From positions 1-14,582 of the forward strand of contig CAKQIZ010000050.1 of NCBI GenBank assembly GCA_934247125.1: DNA of 14,582 nt, written 5' to 3'. Within the stretch, counting starts at the first letter, position 1. Each line of letters opens with the position of its first letter. Made by a program: the position numbers and the translations under genes. Positions 6,792 to 14,141 of this stretch are shown piece by piece. The DNA is from an uncultured Clostridia bacterium (GTDB taxonomy: Bacteria > Bacillota > Clostridia > Peptostreptococcales > Anaerovoracaceae). A model generated the notes under the pieces. The model had not been told where the DNA came from, did not search any database, and was given only the letters and a program-made list of their open reading frames with translations.

Positions 6792-7679
6792 TCAAAATAC
6801 CTCCTTGCTAAGTTTTAAACTTGAGAACTCCTTCTGGCTCTCAAGAATGTATTTACGCATAACATCTGTATCTAGACATTTTGATCCATAGAAACCATCT
6901 ACATCCGTTAATTCAAATAATTTCTGAATATTTTCAAATTTATAGAAAGGTCCACCATGTACTAAGATAAATGTTTCAGGAGAAATTGCCTTTAACTCCT
7001 CATAGCATTCCTGGACTTCTTTACAACATGCTTCTACATCGTTGTAATAAAGGGGATTAAATGATTTAGGCGGATAATCCGGACGGATTTCTTCATCAAA
7101 CGCAATACTTGGATCGATTCCTTCATCAACTGCCCACTTTAAATCAATGATTATCATATCAGGATGAGCTTCTGCATATCTTCTAAGATCTTTTCTAAAA
7201 AAGCCATCAGCTACAGAGAACATTTCATATTTATCCCTTGCTTCTACAAGCATATCGCTCTCTAACTTATGAGGTGACTCTACCGTGATACCGGAAACAA
7301 ATGCGCACATCGAAGGAGAATTGATAATACCAGAAACGCCGGCTCGATCAAACATATTTACCTGCTCTGCCATAATGCATCTAGGATCCTGAACATTCAA
7401 TCCGGCAATTACAGGTGTATTGTTCGTCATTCCATGAACACGACGAACTGCCTCATAAGTCATTTCGTTACACTCGCCATAGGATGTTAATGAAAAAATA
7501 TCATCTACACCACGGCTTCTGAATACTGCTGCTGATGTAACAAAAATCATATCAATCCCATACATTTCATACATTTTTGCTACTAATCCAACCCCTGCCT
7601 CACATGCAATAATCGGTTCTTTTTTATTAAGACGTTCATTTAAACGTGTTTTAATTTCCTCGCGTGTAAATCTTTTCAA
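6792..7679 (-). CDS. Divergent phosphoenolpyruvate hydrolase-like TIM-barrel protein, paralogue A
   Basis: 295 aa. The N-terminal half aligns by eye with the other two paralogues (PIIACEAGVGLVAKM 22-36, VFRSRGVDD 52-60, NTPVIAGL 87-94) and it keeps VHGGP (240-244). It differs later: HMGLT is absent, residues 177-210 carry an insertion with IIIDLKWAVDEGID and several Asp/Glu, and GASS-ERLP is GSKCLDTDV. This suggests a changed active site. The start is TTG at 7679: a strong GGGAGGG (7688..7694) lies 8 nt upstream and no nearby in-frame ATG exists. It lies 14 bp after the LivF-type ATPase gene. Function unknown; a subunit or a different lyase/aldolase activity are both possible. Confidence 0.7.
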   Translation of the reverse strand: MKRFTREEIKTRLNERLNKKEPIIACEAGVGLVAKMYEMYGIDMIFVTSAAVFRSRGVDDIFSLTSYGECNEMTYEAVRRVHGMTNNTPVIAGLNVQDPRCIMAEQVNMFDRAGVSGIINSPSMCAFVSGITVESPHKLESDMLVEARDKYEMFSVADGFFRKDLRRYAEAHPDMIIIDLKWAVDEGIDPSIAFDEEIRPDYPPKSFNPLYYNDVEACCKEVQECYEELKAISPETFILVHGGPFYKFENIQKLFELTDVDGFYGSKCLDTDVMRKYILESQKEFSSLKLSKEVF

Positions 7680-7693
7680 TTCTTTAACCCTCC

Positions 7694-8404
7694 CTAGCCA
7701 ATGCCTATAATCTGATGTGTTAACTCTTTATCTGCAAGAAGTTTATCGAACTTATCTTGATATACAAACTTACCTGTAAGCATTACATTTGTATAGCTTG
7801 AAACTTCTCTGGCAAATCTAAGACTCTGTTCAACCAGAATCAAAGACATATTTGTCTGATTGAGTTTCTGACAAAATTCAATCAACTGATCTACAATTAC
7901 CGGAGCCAATCCCTCGGATGGCTCATCCATGATCAGCAATTTAGGATTGGTCACCAAAGCTCTTCCAATTGCCAGCATCTGCTGTTCTCCGCCAGAAAGA
8001 TTTGTTCCACTCTGCTTATAACGTTCTTTCAAACGCGGAAAAAACTCATAAACCTTCTCCGGTGTCCATCCATCGTCTCCTCCTTTTCCATTTGCTATAA
8101 AACGAAGCTGCTCATCTACACTCAATGACGGAAATATTTTTCTTCCCTGTGGCACATATCCAATACCTTTACGTGCGATTTGATGCGGTTTTAATCCGGT
8201 AATTAATTCTCCATCAAGATAAATTTTCCCTTGTCTTGTTGGAACCAGACCCATAATTGCCTTAACAAATGTAGTCTTTCCCATACCATTACGCCCGATA
8301 ATTGTCATAGAACCCTTTTTCAAGTCCATTGAAACACCCTGAAGGATATGACTTCCGCCATAATATACATGCACATCTTCTGCTTTAAGAATCGAATTAT
8401 TCAT
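7694..8404 (-). CDS. livF: Branched-chain-amino-acid-type ABC transporter ATPase, LivF family
   Basis: 236 aa cytosolic ATPase. Walker A is GRNGMGKT (37-44), the Q-loop Gln is in YVPQGR (Q86), the signature is LSGGEQ (136-141), and Walker B is LLIMDEP (156-162). The switch segment reads LVEQSLRFA with Gln instead of His, as is usual in LivF-type subunits. The start overlaps the end of the LivG-type gene by 8 bp and has GGAGG 6 nt upstream. It is expected to form a heterodimer with the LivG-type ATPase and drive the permeases encoded about 4 kb further along the operon. Confidence 0.93.
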   Translation of the reverse strand: MNNSILKAEDVHVYYGGSHILQGVSMDLKKGSMTIIGRNGMGKTTFVKAIMGLVPTRQGKIYLDGELITGLKPHQIARKGIGYVPQGRKIFPSLSVDEQLRFIANGKGGDDGWTPEKVYEFFPRLKERYKQSGTNLSGGEQQMLAIGRALVTNPKLLIMDEPSEGLAPVIVDQLIEFCQKLNQTNMSLILVEQSLRFAREVSSYTNVMLTGKFVYQDKFDKLLADKELTHQIIGIG

Positions 8405-9170
8405 GCAACGCCTCCCCCAGATAAATTCTTTTTACTATATCATTATTCCGAATCTCTTCTACACTACCTTCCGCAACAACCTCACCATCAAACATAACAA
8501 CAACATTATCTGCAACAGCAAATGCCAACTCTATATCATGTTCAATCATAATAACGGTAACGCTTCGATCGAGTTTCTGGATCAATCCCTTCATTATTTC
8601 ACGTTCTTCTGCTGACAGTCCTGCTGCAGGCTCATCAAACAAAAGCATTTTCGGTTTGGTAATTATTGCAAGTCCGAATTCAAGCTGCCTTCTTTCACCA
8701 TGAGAAAGATTCGCAACCTGCTCCTCCAACTTATCGTATATGCCCACTTCACGAGATAGTTTTTCAATCTCTACTTCATATGATTTGTTTTTTCTGTACT
8801 GTTTAAACATATTTAGATGAGAAAGAGTTTTCTCATCCCCTAATAACGCCAAATAAAAATTCTGTCTTACCGTTAATCCATCGAATAAAGAAGACGTCTG
8901 ATAGGTTCTTCGAATTCCTTTCTTTACTCGTTTCCGAACAGACATTTGGGTTACATTTTCTCCAAATAATTCTATGCTTCCCTCCGAAACACTCAAATCA
9001 CCTGCAATCATGTTGAACAGTGTTGTTTTTCCTGCACCATTGGTTCCGATAATCAGTTTTCTTTCACCGCTAAGCACATCGAGGGTAACATTGCTAACAG
9101 CTCGCACACCGCCGAAATTTTTTGATACATTATGTAATGACAAAATCGGTACCGAATTCCTCTGTTCCAT
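8397..9170 (-). CDS. livG: Branched-chain-amino-acid-type ABC transporter ATPase, LivG family
   Basis: 257 aa ATPase. Walker A is GTNGAGKT (42-49), with Thr in place of the usual Pro of GPNGAGKT. The Q-loop is in RTYQTSSLF (Q91), the signature is LSHGERRQLE (155-164), Walker B is MLLFDEP (175-181), and the switch His is H211 in MIEHDIEL. The insertion between Q-loop and signature (about 105-150) is typical of LivG. GGGAG lies 5 nt before the ATG. It is separated from the binding-protein gene by 74 bp containing a strong hairpin, so its expression is probably set below that of the binding protein. Confidence 0.92.
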   Translation of the reverse strand: MEQRNSVPILSLHNVSKNFGGVRAVSNVTLDVLSGERKLIIGTNGAGKTTLFNMIAGDLSVSEGSIELFGENVTQMSVRKRVKKGIRRTYQTSSLFDGLTVRQNFYLALLGDEKTLSHLNMFKQYRKNKSYEVEIEKLSREVGIYDKLEEQVANLSHGERRQLEFGLAIITKPKMLLFDEPAAGLSAEEREIMKGLIQKLDRSVTVIMIEHDIELAFAVADNVVVMFDGEVVAEGSVEEIRNNDIVKRIYLGEALHE

Positions 9171-9200
9171 GTTTGCTCCCTACTTTCTTCTTGAATTTAT

Positions 9201-9230
9201 ATACCAAGATGCCAAAAGGCATCTTGGTAT
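9201..9230 (-). terminator. Intercistronic stem-loop between binding-protein and ATPase genes
   Basis: A perfect 13-bp inverted repeat (ATACCAAGATGCC, loop of four, and its complement) fills the gap. In the operon direction it is preceded by A-rich sequence and followed by TATAAATTC, not a U-run, so it is not a classical complete terminator on that strand. On the plus strand it is followed by TTGTTTTTC. In the operon direction it more likely acts as a partial terminator, or as an mRNA 3'-end stabiliser or processing site, giving more binding protein than membrane components. Confidence 0.65.
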
Positions 9231-9244
9231 TGTTTTTCACATAA

Positions 9245-10606
9245 TTATTCAGCGTATTTCGCACTTTTAATAGATTCGATTGTTGGATTCTCACGATCAA
9301 AAGATGGCTGTGACTGATACCAATCAGGGTCATACGGACCAAACTGTGTCTGATTTTCGTATGTCTCAACAACTACATTTCTAAGCTCTCCATCCACATT
9401 CTGAACCTGTGTAATATAAACATCTTCTACTACATTATGATAATCATCAAAACTAAATGGTCCACGTGGGCTATCATAAGCCACATCAAGAATAGCCTGT
9501 CTAAATTCAGGAATGTCATTGCAGTTTCCTTCAACAGCTTCAAGTGCCTTTATACATACCTGAGCGCCAATATAATAGTCAGCTGCGAATAAGGAAGATG
9601 CCCTTCCATATCGATCAACAAACGATGAATCAAATTCCTTAAATTCCGGATAAGGTAGAACCTGTGCATAATGAGATCCGGCATAAACACCTTCTAAAAG
9701 GTATCCAACATCTGAGGCAAGAGTAGTTGTATCTATTGTAATAGATCCACCAACGATTGGGATATCAAGTCCATAATCATTGAACTGTGAAATGAAGTTA
9801 ACTGCATCTGCGCCTCCGAGTGCTACATATATAGCATCTGCATCACTTGGAATCTGAGCTATTATTGAACTATAGTCTGTTGTTCCTACATTAACCCAAA
9901 GACGATTCAAAACTTCACCGCCTGCATTTACATAGTTAAGAAGTAATCCTCCAACCTGTGAAAACGGGAAATCATAATCTTCTGCAATCGTTACGATTTT
10001 CTTATATCCAAGTTCGTTATAAATATAATCGCCAAATGCAAACATGGTCTGAGCTCCCGTATATGCTGTACGGAATACATTATCTTTTACGCCACGCATA
10101 GTAACATCTTCAGATGCAGCACCGGCAACAATAATAGTTGTATCCGGAATATTATCCGCATAGTCTTTCAATGCAGTAGCTTCACCACCTGACAGCGGTC
10201 CAAGTATGATATCTACGCCTTCACGCTCTACAAGTCTGCTGACTTTCTGAATACATAGATCCGGATCAGCTGCTGTGTCTTCAAAATAAAGCTCTACTTT
10301 CTTTCCACAGATTTCCTCACCTATCTCTTCGAACGCCATCTTGGTTCCTTCCATGCCATCTACGCCAAGTGCTGAGAAAGCACCTGTCAGAGGAACTAAA
10401 ACACCGATTTTAATTACCTCATCTGTATCTGTTGAACTCGAAGCCTTGTCTGCTGATGTTTCTTCTTTCTTCTCTTCTGTAGAAGACTCTGATTTTACCT
10501 CTGTTGTTGCGGAATCAGCTTTTTCTGTTTTTCTACCGCCACATCCTGCAAACATGGATGCCACTAAAGTAGTTGCAAGAATTGCACCGAGAATTCTCTT
10601 CTTCAT
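9245..10606 (-). CDS. Liv-type ABC transporter substrate-binding lipoprotein (Peripla_BP_6)
   Basis: 453 aa. The N-terminus is a lipoprotein signal: MKKR, a hydrophobic stretch, then MFAGC with the lipidated cysteine at 22. A Ser/Thr/Glu/Lys-rich flexible linker (about 24-63) precedes a type-I periplasmic-binding fold starting at IKIGVLVPLTGAFSALG, the typical opening of branched-chain-amino-acid-type receptors. ILGPLSGGEATAL and the later YALGG/ADAVNFISQ segments fit the two-lobe fold. It captures the substrate outside the membrane for the LivGFHM-type transporter. It is the first gene of the operon, with GGAGGG 6 nt before ATG, and faces the divergent regulator across a 360-bp promoter region. 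The ligand cannot be deduced; related proteins bind amino acids, amides, aromatic acids and some polyol- or sugar-like compounds. Confidence 0.92.
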   Translation of the reverse strand: MKKRILGAILATTLVASMFAGCGGRKTEKADSATTEVKSESSTEEKKEETSADKASSSTDTDEVIKIGVLVPLTGAFSALGVDGMEGTKMAFEEIGEEICGKKVELYFEDTAADPDLCIQKVSRLVEREGVDIILGPLSGGEATALKDYADNIPDTTIIVAGAASEDVTMRGVKDNVFRTAYTGAQTMFAFGDYIYNELGYKKIVTIAEDYDFPFSQVGGLLLNYVNAGGEVLNRLWVNVGTTDYSSIIAQIPSDADAIYVALGGADAVNFISQFNDYGLDIPIVGGSITIDTTTLASDVGYLLEGVYAGSHYAQVLPYPEFKEFDSSFVDRYGRASSLFAADYYIGAQVCIKALEAVEGNCNDIPEFRQAILDVAYDSPRGPFSFDDYHNVVEDVYITQVQNVDGELRNVVVETYENQTQFGPYDPDWYQSQPSFDRENPTIESIKSAKYAE

Positions 10607-10646
10607 GTTTTTCCCTCCATTTCTTTCTGGTTTTTAAGATGTTTCC

Positions 10647-10675
10647 AGTATATTTTTTAAAGGGCATTTTTTCTA
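10647..10675 (-). promoter_or_regulatory. Candidate promoter of the transport/catabolic operon
   Basis: On the minus strand: -35 TAGAAA (10675..10670), 17-bp spacer, -10 TATACT (10652..10647), predicted start near 10640, about 34 nt before the ATG. The perfect operator would be centred about 52 bp upstream of this start. The -35 matches only 4 of 6 consensus bases. Confidence 0.35.
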
Positions 10676-10686
10676 TCGTTCAATTT

Positions 10687-10698
10687 TGAAACGTTTCA
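10687..10698. promoter_or_regulatory. LacI-family operator O1 (perfect palindrome)
   Basis: TGAAACGTTTCA is a perfect 12-bp palindrome with the central CG step characteristic of LacI/CcpA-family operators. It lies in the control region of a gene pair that includes a LacI-type regulator, so it is the likely binding site of that regulator. A CcpA cre site is the alternative, but the spacing is shorter than the usual cre consensus. Confidence 0.75.
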
Positions 10699-10886
10699 CA
10701 GTTATTATGCTTTTTCCATCTGTTTTTTTATATTTTTTTATTATTTATATACTTTTATTCTTATTGTTCTTTGTATATTATTATCATTATTCAGTTTTAT
10801 TTTTTACAAATCACAATATATTTTTACCATATTAAGTTCTTTTCATATTGATTTAACTCATTTATAATTACATGTGATGATTTTTT

Positions 10887-10898
10887 TGAATCGTTTCA
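10887..10898. promoter_or_regulatory. LacI-family operator O2 (one mismatched pair)
   Basis: TGAATCGTTTCA differs from O1 at one base and begins exactly 200 bp from it, roughly 19 helical turns. It lies beside the regulator's own promoters, so autoregulation and a DNA loop between O1 and O2 are plausible. Confidence 0.65.
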
Positions 10899-10908
10899 TT
10901 TTTTTTAA

Positions 10909-10938
10909 TTGTCAAAATCATACATATTCACCTATAAT
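10909..10938 (+). promoter_or_regulatory. Candidate promoter of the regulator gene
   Basis: TTGTCA (10909..10914), 18-bp spacer, then a perfect TATAAT (10933..10938), predicted start near 10945, just ahead of the AAGGAGG at 10954..10960. O2 ends 10 bp upstream of the -35. Confidence 0.5.
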
Positions 10939-10966
10939 TATTACCATCAAATTAAGGAGGTCAAAT

Positions 10967-13150
10967 ATGCCTACTATTAAAGACATTGCCAAAGCTGCTC
11001 ATGTTTCCACCGGAACAGTATCCAATGTTCTTAATAATAAAGGAAATGTTAGTACAGAGAAAATCAATCTTGTTGAAGAAGCCATTCAAAAGATGGGATA
11101 CTCTATCAATGAATCCGCACGCACACTGCGATTAAAGAACAAAAAAGTGATTTTCTTAATTGTTCCGGATATGCGTTCTCGCCATTATATAAGTTTTTAC
11201 AATAATATTTTAAATTCCACGCGTTCTCGTGGATATACTGTTGAAATCTATGAAACACATAATCTATACCGTAATGAAAAAGAATTAGTTCAAAGGGCAA
11301 TCTCTGATAACGTAAGTTATATTATTGCATTTCCTACTTACATTAATTCTTCTATTTATAATGTGATTCCGCTTTCTATAAACGTAATTCTGGTTGGTCC
11401 TCGCCCAAAAGGTATAACAAGGGATTTTCTAACCGTATCCTTTGATTATGAACAGGTTGCAGAAAACATTTCTTCTTATATTATTTATAAACATTACAAA
11501 AAAGTGGCTCTTTTTGTAGACAGTGTTCGTTTTTCCGAGGAATTTGTTCTTGTGTTGCTGCAAAATCTTCGCAGAAAAAATATTTCAGTAACTACTTACG
11601 GCTCGACACCACATAATGCAATTGTCAAAGCTTTCGAATTCTATGATCCATCAAAAAGAATTGACGCATTTATTACCACCAATATCATTCGCGCGAATGC
11701 TATACAATTGGTCCATGAATACATTTCCACTACAGGAGTTAAGCCGGAGATTATTACTCTCTCCTCCATAAATAATTTATTGGAAAACAATTTTACCAGC
11801 GTCTTTCTAAATTACCCCAAACTCGGAAACATGGTGGCAGAACGAATTTTAGCTCAAACGACAAATATGTCCTTTGATAATTCAAGTATCATTCTTTCAA
11901 CAGAATCTCTTATAAAAAAAGAAGTAGCCATTAAAAAATCGCCTACTCCTTCGACTTTAAATATATATGGTCCAAATAATAAATGTTTTCAGTTATTACA
12001 AAAGTTGCTCCCGCGCTTTGAAAACGCATCCGGTATTAGCGTTAAGTTATACCTGCACAACCTGTCAGATACAGAATCAGTTCCTAAAACGCTTCAGGAA
12101 AACGCAGATATCTTGATTGCTAATCAGAATTCACTTGCAATTACAAACAAATCTCCTTTTTTAACAAAAGAGAATAATGAAAGTCTTTGGGCGGATTTAA
12201 ACGGATATGTAAATCCAAACGAGGTCTTTTTCCCTTCTGTTTCTAAGGATCATTGTTGTTTTTCTTTTAATGCGTCGGGATATTTCTTGTTTTATCGTAC
12301 AGATTTATTTCAAAAACATGATTGTCAGCGAGAATTTTACGAAACTGAAAACCACCCCTTGGAAGTCCCAAAGACAATAAAAGAATATGATGAATTATTT
12401 TATCATTTCACAAGATCGATAAATCCGCTTTCAAAAACAATCTATGGTGGTTCTCTTTCGTCTTTATATAATGAACATGCCCTTTATGAACTCGCTTCCT
12501 ACCTCTGTTATAACTTGAACCTTATTCGTAAAGATCATATAAAGATTAATTACTCTACCAAATCAGTCAATGAAACCATACATCAATACCTTGAACATTT
12601 GAGAATTTCTAATGCCGCTGTTACAAAAAATACAGTTTCTGCATGTGAAAGTTATATAAACAGTGACTCTCTAATGTCACTTTTATCCTCATCAAATGCT
12701 CCATTGTTTAACGAAAATACAAGTCATACTATTTCAGATTGCACAAAGACAACTTTGCTTTCTCCCGGGGCTCCATTGATTAATTATGATATTATTGGAA
12801 TTACAAAATCCTGTCGCCACAAAGATAGCGGATTGCAATTTATGAAATGGATACTTCAAGACTCAATTACAGAGATGCTTACATTTATCAGCGGCCAACC
12901 TATTAAGAAGAACTCTATTAAAAATTCGGATATCTTATCGCAGTACCCTTGGTTACGTCACTTTGATGAGTTGATAAACAACGGACTGCTTTTAACAGAT
13001 ATATTCCCACCTTATATATTCCGAAGCAATCTCATAAACGTGCTACTGGATACGTTATCCGCTGCTTATTTCAATCTAAGCGAATTACCGGTTTTGCTAT
13101 CGAATTTTCAAAACAAGCTTTCTGAAGCAAAATATATACTAACCCCATAA
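10967..13150 (+). CDS. LacI-family regulator with an additional C-terminal type-II solute-binding-protein domain
   Basis: 727 aa from the preferred ATG at 10967, which lies 6 nt after AAGGAGG; the HTH begins at once (PTIKDIAKAAHVSTGTVSNVLN, residues 2-23). An in-frame start at 10874 would add 31 residues with no RBS. Residues ~1-58 are the LacI DNA-binding and hinge region (NESARTLRLKNKK). Residues ~60-325 read as a type-I periplasmic-binding-like sensor (VIFLIVPDMRSRHY, VILVGPRP, IDAFITTN). From ~328 a second fold appears, like MalE-type extracellular solute-binding proteins: LNIYGPNN, LLPRFENASGISVKLY, ADILIAN, LWADLNGYV, FYRTDLF, VPKTIKEYDELF and, near the end, IIGITKSCRHKDSGLQFMKWIL. Ordinary LacI proteins are ~330-350 aa. 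No signal peptide is present, so both sensors should be cytosolic. It probably controls the divergent operon and itself. Confidence 0.88.
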   Translation: MPTIKDIAKAAHVSTGTVSNVLNNKGNVSTEKINLVEEAIQKMGYSINESARTLRLKNKKVIFLIVPDMRSRHYISFYNNILNSTRSRGYTVEIYETHNLYRNEKELVQRAISDNVSYIIAFPTYINSSIYNVIPLSINVILVGPRPKGITRDFLTVSFDYEQVAENISSYIIYKHYKKVALFVDSVRFSEEFVLVLLQNLRRKNISVTTYGSTPHNAIVKAFEFYDPSKRIDAFITTNIIRANAIQLVHEYISTTGVKPEIITLSSINNLLENNFTSVFLNYPKLGNMVAERILAQTTNMSFDNSSIILSTESLIKKEVAIKKSPTPSTLNIYGPNNKCFQLLQKLLPRFENASGISVKLYLHNLSDTESVPKTLQENADILIANQNSLAITNKSPFLTKENNESLWADLNGYVNPNEVFFPSVSKDHCCFSFNASGYFLFYRTDLFQKHDCQREFYETENHPLEVPKTIKEYDELFYHFTRSINPLSKTIYGGSLSSLYNEHALYELASYLCYNLNLIRKDHIKINYSTKSVNETIHQYLEHLRISNAAVTKNTVSACESYINSDSLMSLLSSSNAPLFNENTSHTISDCTKTTLLSPGAPLINYDIIGITKSCRHKDSGLQFMKWILQDSITEMLTFISGQPIKKNSIKNSDILSQYPWLRHFDELINNGLLLTDIFPPYIFRSNLINVLLDTLSAAYFNLSELPVLLSNFQNKLSEAKYILTP

Positions 13151-13162
13151 AAGGAGGCACTT

Positions 13163-13963
13163 ATGAACTCTAAAAAATATTTACATTTTCTTGGAACCGG
13201 TCATGCACATGTTACCAGATGTTATAATACTTGCTTTTTGATCAATATAGATGATCATTTGTTTTTAACCGATGCCGGCGGTGGCAATCAAATACTTTAT
13301 CAGTTAGAAAAGTCCAATATTTCACTGACTGATATACATCATATGTTTATCAGTCACTCCCACACTGATCATATTCTTGGTGCTATTTGGGTTATCAGAT
13401 TATATGGAACGTCAATTACAAAAGGGAACTTACAGCCCCTGCATATTTACGGAAACAAGGACGTAATTCAAAAAACTCGCTGTATTTGTGAGGCTTTGAT
13501 TCAACCATCTTATATAGAGTTCTTTGATCATCAGATTATTTTTCATGTTTTAAAAGACAAAGATACACTTGAACTTTGGAATTGTAAATTTACATTCTTT
13601 GATATTAAATGTGTCACGACTCCTCAGCTTGGGTATGAGTTGGTTTTCACAGATAAAAAACGGCTTGTTTTCTGTGGTGACGAGCCATTCCGACTAAAAC
13701 CATTTGACTATATCAAGGATGCCGATTGGGTAATTTACGAAAATACAACTATATATTATGATGAAGAATTTGCCCATCTTCACTCAAACACAAAAGAAGG
13801 TTGTATTTTAGCCGAAAAAGCCGATATTAAAAACTTTATTTTAACTCATACAGAAGATTTTGAGTTAAAAACACGTAAAAAAACAATTTGTTCTCTTGGT
13901 AAGCAATTCTTCTCTGGTAATTTATATTGTCCGGATGATTTTGATACCATTTTCCTAGAATAA
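13163..13963 (+). CDS. Metallo-beta-lactamase-fold metal-dependent hydrolase (RNase Z-like branch)
   Basis: 266 aa with the metal site HSHTDH (65-70) preceded by the strand motifs LGTGHAHVTRCYNTCF and LTDAGGG (36-41), as in the RNase Z-like part of the superfamily. Asp173 in FCGDEP and His229 in ILTHTED are further likely ligands. At the position where RNase Z has a metal-binding His before GY, this protein reads VTTPQLGYEL. AAGGAGG lies 5 nt before the ATG and the gene follows the regulator after 12 bp, so the two are probably co-transcribed. The substrate is unknown. Its regulator linkage hints at hydrolysis of a phosphoester, lactone or signalling derivative of the operon's substrate, but this is only context. 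Confidence 0.82.
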   Translation: MNSKKYLHFLGTGHAHVTRCYNTCFLINIDDHLFLTDAGGGNQILYQLEKSNISLTDIHHMFISHSHTDHILGAIWVIRLYGTSITKGNLQPLHIYGNKDVIQKTRCICEALIQPSYIEFFDHQIIFHVLKDKDTLELWNCKFTFFDIKCVTTPQLGYELVFTDKKRLVFCGDEPFRLKPFDYIKDADWVIYENTTIYYDEEFAHLHSNTKEGCILAEKADIKNFILTHTEDFELKTRKKTICSLGKQFFSGNLYCPDDFDTIFLE

Positions 13964-14088
13964 TTCATAAGACATGATGTCTCGCCGCACGATTTTTGCG
14001 CATTGCTACTTGTCATACGTCAAGTCAATTTCGGCAAACTTGTTTATAGCATATCAGATAAACAAGTTGCGATTCAATAAGTAAAAGG
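13964..14088. other. Non-coding stretch with a bulged inverted repeat
   Basis: No gene is visible. The main feature is an inverted repeat at 14037..14047 and 14058..14068 (AACTTGTTTAT, 10-nt loop, complement), extendable by two G-C pairs beyond a single bulged A (14034..14070). It is not followed by a U-run on either strand. It may be a poor terminator for the hydrolase gene or a leftover recombination feature at the composition boundary. Confidence 0.4.
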
Positions 14089-14118
14089 CAGCCTCCGGTT
14101 GGTTTCAACCGGAGGCTG
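14089..14118 (-). terminator. Rho-independent terminator of the DUF4143-type gene
   Basis: A perfect 13-bp GC-rich stem (CAGCCTCCGGTTG, 4-nt loop, complement) lies 23 bp past the stop of the minus-strand gene. On that strand the stem is followed by CCTTTTAC, a short U-run. The stem is GC-rich like the gene it follows and unlike the AT-rich operon region. Confidence 0.8.
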
Positions 14119-14141
14119 TATGAGTTCTTGTTGTATCGTTG

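Larger units (their letters stand above)
10607..10966. promoter_or_regulatory. Divergent AT-rich control region for the operon and its regulator
   Basis: A 360-bp gap with long T and A tracts contains no credible gene. It holds two LacI-type operator palindromes 200 bp apart (listed separately) and candidate promoters in both directions. Besides those listed, an alternative plus-strand promoter TTTTCA-17 bp-TATAAT (10840..10868) and an alternative minus-strand -10 CATAAT (10709..10704) would place each operator at or just downstream of the start site, as expected for simple repression. In DNA this AT-rich, hexamer matches are weak evidence. I recognise no riboswitch fold. Confidence 0.7.

Noticed and set aside
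9130..9372. 80-codon minus-strand open frame spanning the binding-protein/ATPase gap
   Set aside because: It is out of frame within both genes and runs through the hairpin; no RBS or homology.
10874..10966. Upstream in-frame extension of the LacI-type regulator (31 extra residues)
   Set aside because: It has no RBS, includes operator O2 and both promoter elements, and precedes a perfect RBS and the canonical LacI N-terminus.
10607..10966. Possible riboswitch or small RNA in the long divergent gap
   Set aside because: The region is mostly T and A tracts; apart from the operators I see no conserved core or stable stem set.
13971..13981. Palindrome GACATGATGTC just after the hydrolase gene
   Set aside because: It is five pairs around one base with no U-run; too short to call a terminator or an operator.
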